Translations under genes and position numbers: made by a program | Assembly (NCBI GenBank): GCA_017577615.1 | Contig: PKRE01000008.1 | Span: forward strand, 122,590 to 186,589 | DNA: 64,000 bases | Direction of reading: 5' to 3' | Source: Gammaproteobacteria bacterium | GTDB taxonomy: Bacteria; Pseudomonadota; Gammaproteobacteria; Steroidobacterales; Steroidobacteraceae | Notes under the pieces: model-generated | The model's input: the letters and a program-made list of their open reading frames with translations, nothing else | Database searches by the model: none | What the model was told of the DNA's origin: nothing | Shown: positions 60,165-64,000 of the stretch, piece after piece | How positions within the stretch are numbered: position 1 is the first letter of the stretch | Layout: each line of letters begins with the position of its first letter

Positions 60165-61482
60165 GTGACGACGGATTCAAGCTGGCCTTACCTACAAGAA
60201 TGTAAGGACTATCCGTGATCGTCTCGCGGACGTCCCGAGCAACGAGCGCACGACGACCCACGAGCGTCCTACGCCAAAGAAGGCGTCCTAAATCTGGTCG
60301 GTGCTGTGCGTATGCTCGACACGTTGCGAAGTCGGGCATTGACTTGATAACGCCCGCGACAGTCGATTTCCGGAGGTCGGACTCGTGGCGAAGGAAAGAA
60401 TGATCGGGAAAGTGGTGAAGATCTGAGGATCCAAGACGGCGGATAGCGAATAGAGGATAGGGAAGGGCGAGCTGGACCAGTTTGACCGAGAGACAATGGC
60501 TCCGCAGGCGCACAGGAAGGCTGCGAGCAATAGCTAACTCAAAACACGATCCGTTGTTCTCATCAATCCCCTCGTAGGTAGTCCGTACCTGCGCGCAAAA
60601 TCTAACGTCGATTCCGCACGTGACGAGTACTTATCCACTCAATGAGAGCACCTGACTTCGATGTAGACGTTATCGTTTGTACTTGCAGAGGAATGCGCTG
60701 ATACCCATGCAAGCCTTGTGCTCCCTGCTTGTTCGGAAGACACGCCGCCCGATGGAACGACTTTGTTCTTCAGGAAGTGACGTTGTTTTGACGTACTTGA
60801 AATGTGTGAGTAAAACAAAGTCGTTTCCTGTGCTGTCGAAAATTCAAGCGCATAGGACCATTCACCGGCACCCGTGCGAACGAAAGTCGTTACCCGAGTA
60901 AGAGGAGCTTAGGTACAACACATCAGAAGCACTAAAACAAAGTCGTTTCCTGCCCTCTACTTCAAGCACTTACAGTGCGCCATGCGCTGGAATCGGTAGC
61001 GTATAGCAACCAGCCTTGGGTCGTTGCACGGCGCGTCGGGTTCGGAGCCGACGCATCCGCCGCCCGCGAGTTCCTCTACTTGAGCGGGTGCCAGCGTGAC
61101 GTGGTAGAAGATATCGAAGAAGCGTTGTATGTCTCTATCGAACTCGGCATCAAAGGGCCGACCACGCCCCACGTACGCGAGCCAGATCAGGCCCGGCAGG
61201 CGGTTGAGCAAAGGCGCACGGGAGCCCCAACCGAACGGTAACTCCGGGTGGCGCGTGGAAACGCCCCTCCGCGACTGCCAGAGTCTGCTGCCACACGCGG
61301 GATCCGCGCGCATCGCGGCCGCCGGTCGTCACGTCGTCGACCCACGGGAAAGCCAAGCGCGGGCTTAAATGGAACGACTCTATAGTCCCGCGGCGCATGC
61401 CTTGAACCCCACGCGGGTCGACCTAGACGGTCGCGGCCTATGGGCTAGCTTCCGGAGGAAACGCCGGACCGCCGATCGCACG
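60165..61482. other. Accessory stretch of about 1.3 kb without a recognised gene
   Basis: The sequence looks more AT-rich from about 60.1 to 61.0 kb than the rest of the window. Short open frames on both strands have no recognisable motif or good ribosome-binding site. A minus-strand frame at 60957-61313 (with WLAYVGRGRPFDAEFDRDIQ) could be a gene remnant. Short direct and inverted repeats lie at 60.75-60.95 kb. Confidence 0.45.
60811..60952. repeat. 20-bp direct repeat flanking 102 bp, with an inverted partial copy nearby
   Basis: TAAAACAAAGTCGTTTCCTG occurs perfectly at 60811-60830 and 60933-60952. A near copy in reverse (GGAACGACTTTGTT) lies at 60754-60767. Some similarity continues beyond the repeats (TTCAAGCGC / TTCAAGCAC). 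They could be protein-binding sites, recombination sites or traces of a small mobile element. Confidence 0.7.
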
Positions 61483-62722
61483 CTACTTCGGCTCACTTCT
61501 GCGACGATAGGTTTCGGTGACGAAATCTATGAAGACTACCGCCGTGCCAACTGCCAGCCGCGCGTGTCGAGGCTCTAGTCCGCGATGTTTGCCGTCACGG
61601 CCGTGACCGGTTCCATATAAACTGCGAAGTTCGGCCAGGTAGTGGGTCAAAGCGGACAGATTACGAAGAATCAGCCGTATCGTCTCTGCTCCTTTCGCCT
61701 TCTCCGGGATATCGTCCGGAACTAGCTGCAACTCCTTCGCAAGCAGCTTCGTAAGCTCGGGGATGTCAGCGCTCCTCGGATACTGCACGTTGCGCTTCGA
61801 AAGAATGCTCTTGCAGCACGTCTCGATGAGCTCCTTCGCCGTGCCTATTGCCAAGGCGGGATCCCGTTCGACCGCGTTCTCCAGTCGTTCGATCTCCTTC
61901 TGCATCCAGCCGGCATCCAAAGCGTCCGCTACAGAGCGCGCTCTCGAAACAGAGCGGGGCGTTGAATCCTTCAATTGACGTGCTATGAACCGCGGTCGGC
62001 CTGCAATCTTCTCTTCCTCGACGAGTGCCCATCCGTGTCTGCGCAGCTGATCGTTGAAGTGCTCTACTAGTCGAAGAGCTTCGTTGCGATCCGGGCGAAC
62101 GACCGGATGAACCATGTGACAAAGAAACTCAAGGAAGACCTCAGTAGGTCCGTTCAGCAAGTCAAAACGCGCGTCGTCAAATACCCAGTCGTCATCCCAG
62201 TCGTGGTTGTTATAGCGATGCTGCCATATGTCGCCAGCCGCATCTTCAAAGCGACTATCGTAAGACGGCAAACTTGTGAGATCGAAGATTCTGTTCAAGA
62301 AGTCGACATCATCGAGTTCCTCGCAATAACGGACTCTCTCCAAACGCAAGCCGTCGAGGATGTTCTGGCGTGTTTCGCGCGGGACGCTTGGCTGCCTATC
62401 TCGCGACGCCGGTGTACGGCCGACTTCCGGCACAATGGATACGCTGCACCAGTCCTTTGTGAACTGCTCGATAACAACTTTCAGCCGTTCGTTAATTTGG
62501 GTTTCTAGCTGCGCTTTGCGTCGGGATACGCGGGCGTAATGCGTTGGCGGGAGTGTGAGGTAGATCGTGTAGATCGTCGTACCGCCGTTCCAATTGTCGT
62601 AGCCCGTTTCAACGATGCGACTAGATCCCGTCCGAAGTATGGTCGCCGCGTCACGTATTCCTTCCGCGTCTAGCATCTCCGCGACGGTCGCCAAGTACTT
62701 GTCGTAGTCGGCTTCAAGGGAT
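61483..62722 (-). pseudogene. Abortive-infection (Abi C-terminal domain) family gene, 5' end cut by IS66
   Basis: The last 130 residues (ALAIGTAKELIETCCKSIL, RLILRNLSALTHYLAELRSL, EPRHARLAVGTAVVFIDFV) match the C-terminal domain of abortive-infection family proteins. The central part (GPTEVFLEFLCHMVHPVVRP, EEKIAGRPRFIARQ) is typical of AbiJ-like relatives. The frame is open from 61483 to the IS66 left end at 62722, where it reads SLEADYDKYLATVAEMLDAE, with no ATG start. A TTG at 62694 could still start a 403-residue protein. So it is either a 5'-truncated pseudogene or a gene that has lost its promoter. Members act in phage defence. Confidence 0.7.
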
Positions 62723-62820
62723 GTAAGCGTCCGGCGAAGGCCGTCTTCCCGTTGTCCGACGCTTCAGTTTAGCTGCCCTCCGTGAAGCGGGCACTGTGGA
62801 CGTGTCCGCGTGGAGGGCAG

Positions 62821-63225
62821 ATGGACACGTACACTCTTGAGCAAGCGTCGCCGTCAAGCGAGCATCGCGGGAACGGTAAACCGCGCCGGCGACTGCGCAC
62901 CGTTGAGGAGAAGACGAAGATCGTGCAGGAGACGCTGGCGCCAGGCGTCTCTGTCGCAGAGGTCGCACGCCGACACGGCTTGAACGCGAACCTGTTGTTC
63001 AACTGGCGCCGTCAGTACCAGCAGGGCGTGGTGGAGAGCCGCACGCGGCAGCCACGCGTGAAGCTACTGCCGGTCAAGGTCGCGGAGCCGGTGAGTTCGG
63101 CGAGCCCGCCGGCGACCGGCAAGATCGAGATCGAGTGGCCCGATAAGGTGCGAGTACGGCTTGTCGGCGAGGTCTCGACCGAGCAGCTTACGACAGTGCT
63201 CGCCGCACTGGCGCAGCGCCGATGA
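62821..63225 (+). CDS. tnpA: IS66 accessory protein TnpA
   Basis: The 134-residue protein has a helix-turn-helix in EEKTKIVQETLAPGVSVAEV followed by ARRHGLNANLLFNWRRQY, typical of IS66 TnpA (IS3 orfA-like). It is required with TnpB for transposition. The ATG chosen gives MDTYTLEQ. It overlaps tnpB in ATGA. Confidence 0.92.
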   Translation: MDTYTLEQASPSSEHRGNGKPRRRLRTVEEKTKIVQETLAPGVSVAEVARRHGLNANLLFNWRRQYQQGVVESRTRQPRVKLLPVKVAEPVSSASPPATGKIEIEWPDKVRVRLVGEVSTEQLTTVLAALAQRR

Positions 63226-63569
63226 TCGGGCTTTCCGCCGGGACGAAGATCTGGATCGTCTGCGGCGTGACGGATATGCGCAAGGGCTTCGATGGGCTTG
63301 CGGCGCTCGTGCAGCTGAAGCTGCGCGAGGATCCGTTCTCGGGCCAGCTCTTCGTGTTCCGAGGCCGTCGCGGGGACCGGGTGAAGATCTTATGGTGGGA
63401 CGGTGACGGGCTGTGTCTGTTCGCGAAGCGGCTCGAGCGTGGCCGCTTCGTGTGGCCCCGCGCCGAGGATGGCGTGGTGCACTTGTCGCAAGCTCAGCTC
63501 TCGATGCTGCTTGAAGGCATCGACTGGCGACGTCCTGTTCGCACGCAAGCGCCGCAGCTCGCGGTGTAG
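63222..63569 (+). CDS. tnpB: IS66 accessory protein TnpB
   Basis: The 115-residue protein has GVTDMRKGFDGLAALVQ, VFRGRRGDRVKILWWDGDG and LFAKRLERGRFVWP, the full pattern of the IS66 Orf2 family. It is an accessory protein of the element. It is translationally coupled to tnpA and followed by tnpC. Confidence 0.95.
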   Translation: MIGLSAGTKIWIVCGVTDMRKGFDGLAALVQLKLREDPFSGQLFVFRGRRGDRVKILWWDGDGLCLFAKRLERGRFVWPRAEDGVVHLSQAQLSMLLEGIDWRRPVRTQAPQLAV

Positions 63570-63637
63570 CAGCTTTAAGTTCTCCTGCATGCAGAAGTTG
63601 TCGCGCACGACGGAGGTCGTGCGCGTACAATGCGCGC

Positions 63638-64000
63638 ATGGCGAAAGCGGCGAAGACGGTCGAGCTCCCGAACGACATCGAGAGCTTGAAGCGTCTGGTG
63701 ATCGAGCAGCAGGCGCTGCTGCTGAGCCGCGAGGTCGAGATCGAGAAGCTGAAGATCGAGCTGGCGCAGCTGAAGCGGTTGCGGTTCGGTCGCTCGAGCG
63801 AGAAGCTCGATGCGCGGATCGCGCAGCTTGAGCTGGCGCTCGAGGAGCTCGAGGCGAGCGAAGCGCAGCTCGCGCCGCTGAAGCGCAGCTATCTTGAGAC
63901 GGCCGAAGCGCCCGCCGCGCCGGTCCGTCGGTCCCTTCCCGAGCACCTGCCGAGAGAGACGGTCACGCACGAGGTGGCGTGCACGTGCCCGGAGTGCGGC
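63638..64000 (+). CDS. tnpC: IS66 transposase TnpC, N-terminal part
   Basis: The frame is open to the window edge (121 codons). It has an N-terminal leucine-zipper-like coiled coil (IESLKRLVIEQQALLLSREV, EIEKLKIELAQLKRLRFGRS), then SSEKLDARIAQLELALEELE and the start of a zinc-finger-like segment (CTCPECG). This is the usual N-terminus of the IS66 DDE transposase; the catalytic domain lies beyond the window. Confidence 0.93.
   Translation, partial: MAKAAKTVELPNDIESLKRLVIEQQALLLSREVEIEKLKIELAQLKRLRFGRSSEKLDARIAQLELALEELEASEAQLAPLKRSYLETAEAPAAPVRRSLPEHLPRETVTHEVACTCPECG

Larger units (their letters stand above)
62723..64000 (+). mobile_element. IS66-family insertion sequence, left part
   Basis: The left end GTAAGCGTCCGGCGAAGGC begins with the GTAA that IS66-family elements share. 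It is followed by the standard gene order tnpA-tnpB-tnpC. The element runs past the window edge, so the right end and the 8-bp target duplication (which should be CAAGGGAT) cannot be seen. It is inserted at the 5' end of the Abi-like gene. Confidence 0.85.

Noticed and set aside
60957..61313. A 118-codon minus-strand frame in the accessory stretch
   Set aside because: The middle part looks protein-like (RPFDAEFDRDIQRFFDIFYH) but both ends do not, and there is no ribosome-binding site. It could be a remnant, but I cannot assign it.

Overview
The window looks like chromosome from a GC-rich gammaproteobacterium, probably of the Xanthomonadales/Nevskiales/Steroidobacter group. This is inferred from the gene set: OxyR with both redox cysteines at the E. 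coli positions, a fused CysNC, an actinobacterial-type LeuA also seen in xanthomonads, a KorAB-type 2-oxoacid oxidoreductase, and a CydAB-X-P oxidase. No rRNA or tRNA gene was recognised. The assignment rests on gene content, not on a phylogeny.

Region by region. 0-3.2 kb: a partial SUFU-domain gene, DoxX, an EF-hand protein, a DUF4168 protein, small unknown proteins and an 0.85 kb stretch without a convincing gene. 3.3-11.1 kb (minus strand): a sulfate ABC-transporter cluster (CysA fused to a universal-stress-like domain, Sbp, CysT, CysW) followed on the same strand by a membrane sensor kinase and an OmpR-type regulator. 11.3-17.4 kb: a HerA-like ATPase, two DUF4398 envelope lipoproteins (one with OmpA), a TlpA-like lipoprotein and a Gfo/Idh/MocA oxidoreductase. 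17.5-22 kb: a nudix-NDH-2 pair divergent from oxyR-PCuAC chaperone-alpha/beta hydrolase. 22.3-27.9 kb: a GltD-like Fe-S flavoprotein, KorA, KorB and an SDR. 28-46.8 kb: mixed housekeeping and stress genes (TSUP exporter, DUF3014, two lone receiver proteins, GST, AraC regulator, MocA-like transferase, peptide deformylase, GabD, OsmC, MFS pump, S-formylglutathione hydrolase, redoxin, PAP2) ending in a MacAB-NodT efflux operon. 47-51 kb: cysD-cysNC-cysQ for sulfate activation. 51.3-53.2 kb: leuA behind a leucine-rich leader peptide. 53-60 kb: DUF2934, FKBP, DctA, YkgJ-like protein and the cytochrome bd operon. 60-64 kb: an accessory stretch with short repeats, an abortive-infection family gene and the left part of an IS66 element inserted at its 5' end.

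Functional links. The sulfate importer and cysD-NC-Q give uptake and activation of sulfate to PAPS with recycling of PAP. OxyR, NDH-2, cytochrome bd, OsmC, S-formylglutathione hydrolase and GST point to oxidative and electrophile stress handling. KorAB with its Fe-S flavoprotein partner suggests ferredoxin-linked 2-oxoacid metabolism.

The most interesting signals are: (1) a leu leader peptide with three mutually exclusive pairings that could hide the leuA ribosome-binding site without a terminator; (2) a sulfate-transport operon that carries its own two-component system, with 11-bp-spaced GGTTA direct repeats upstream; (3) an Abi defence gene clipped at its 5' end by IS66; and (4) a decayed duplication of the cysQ 3' end embedded in REP-like palindromes.
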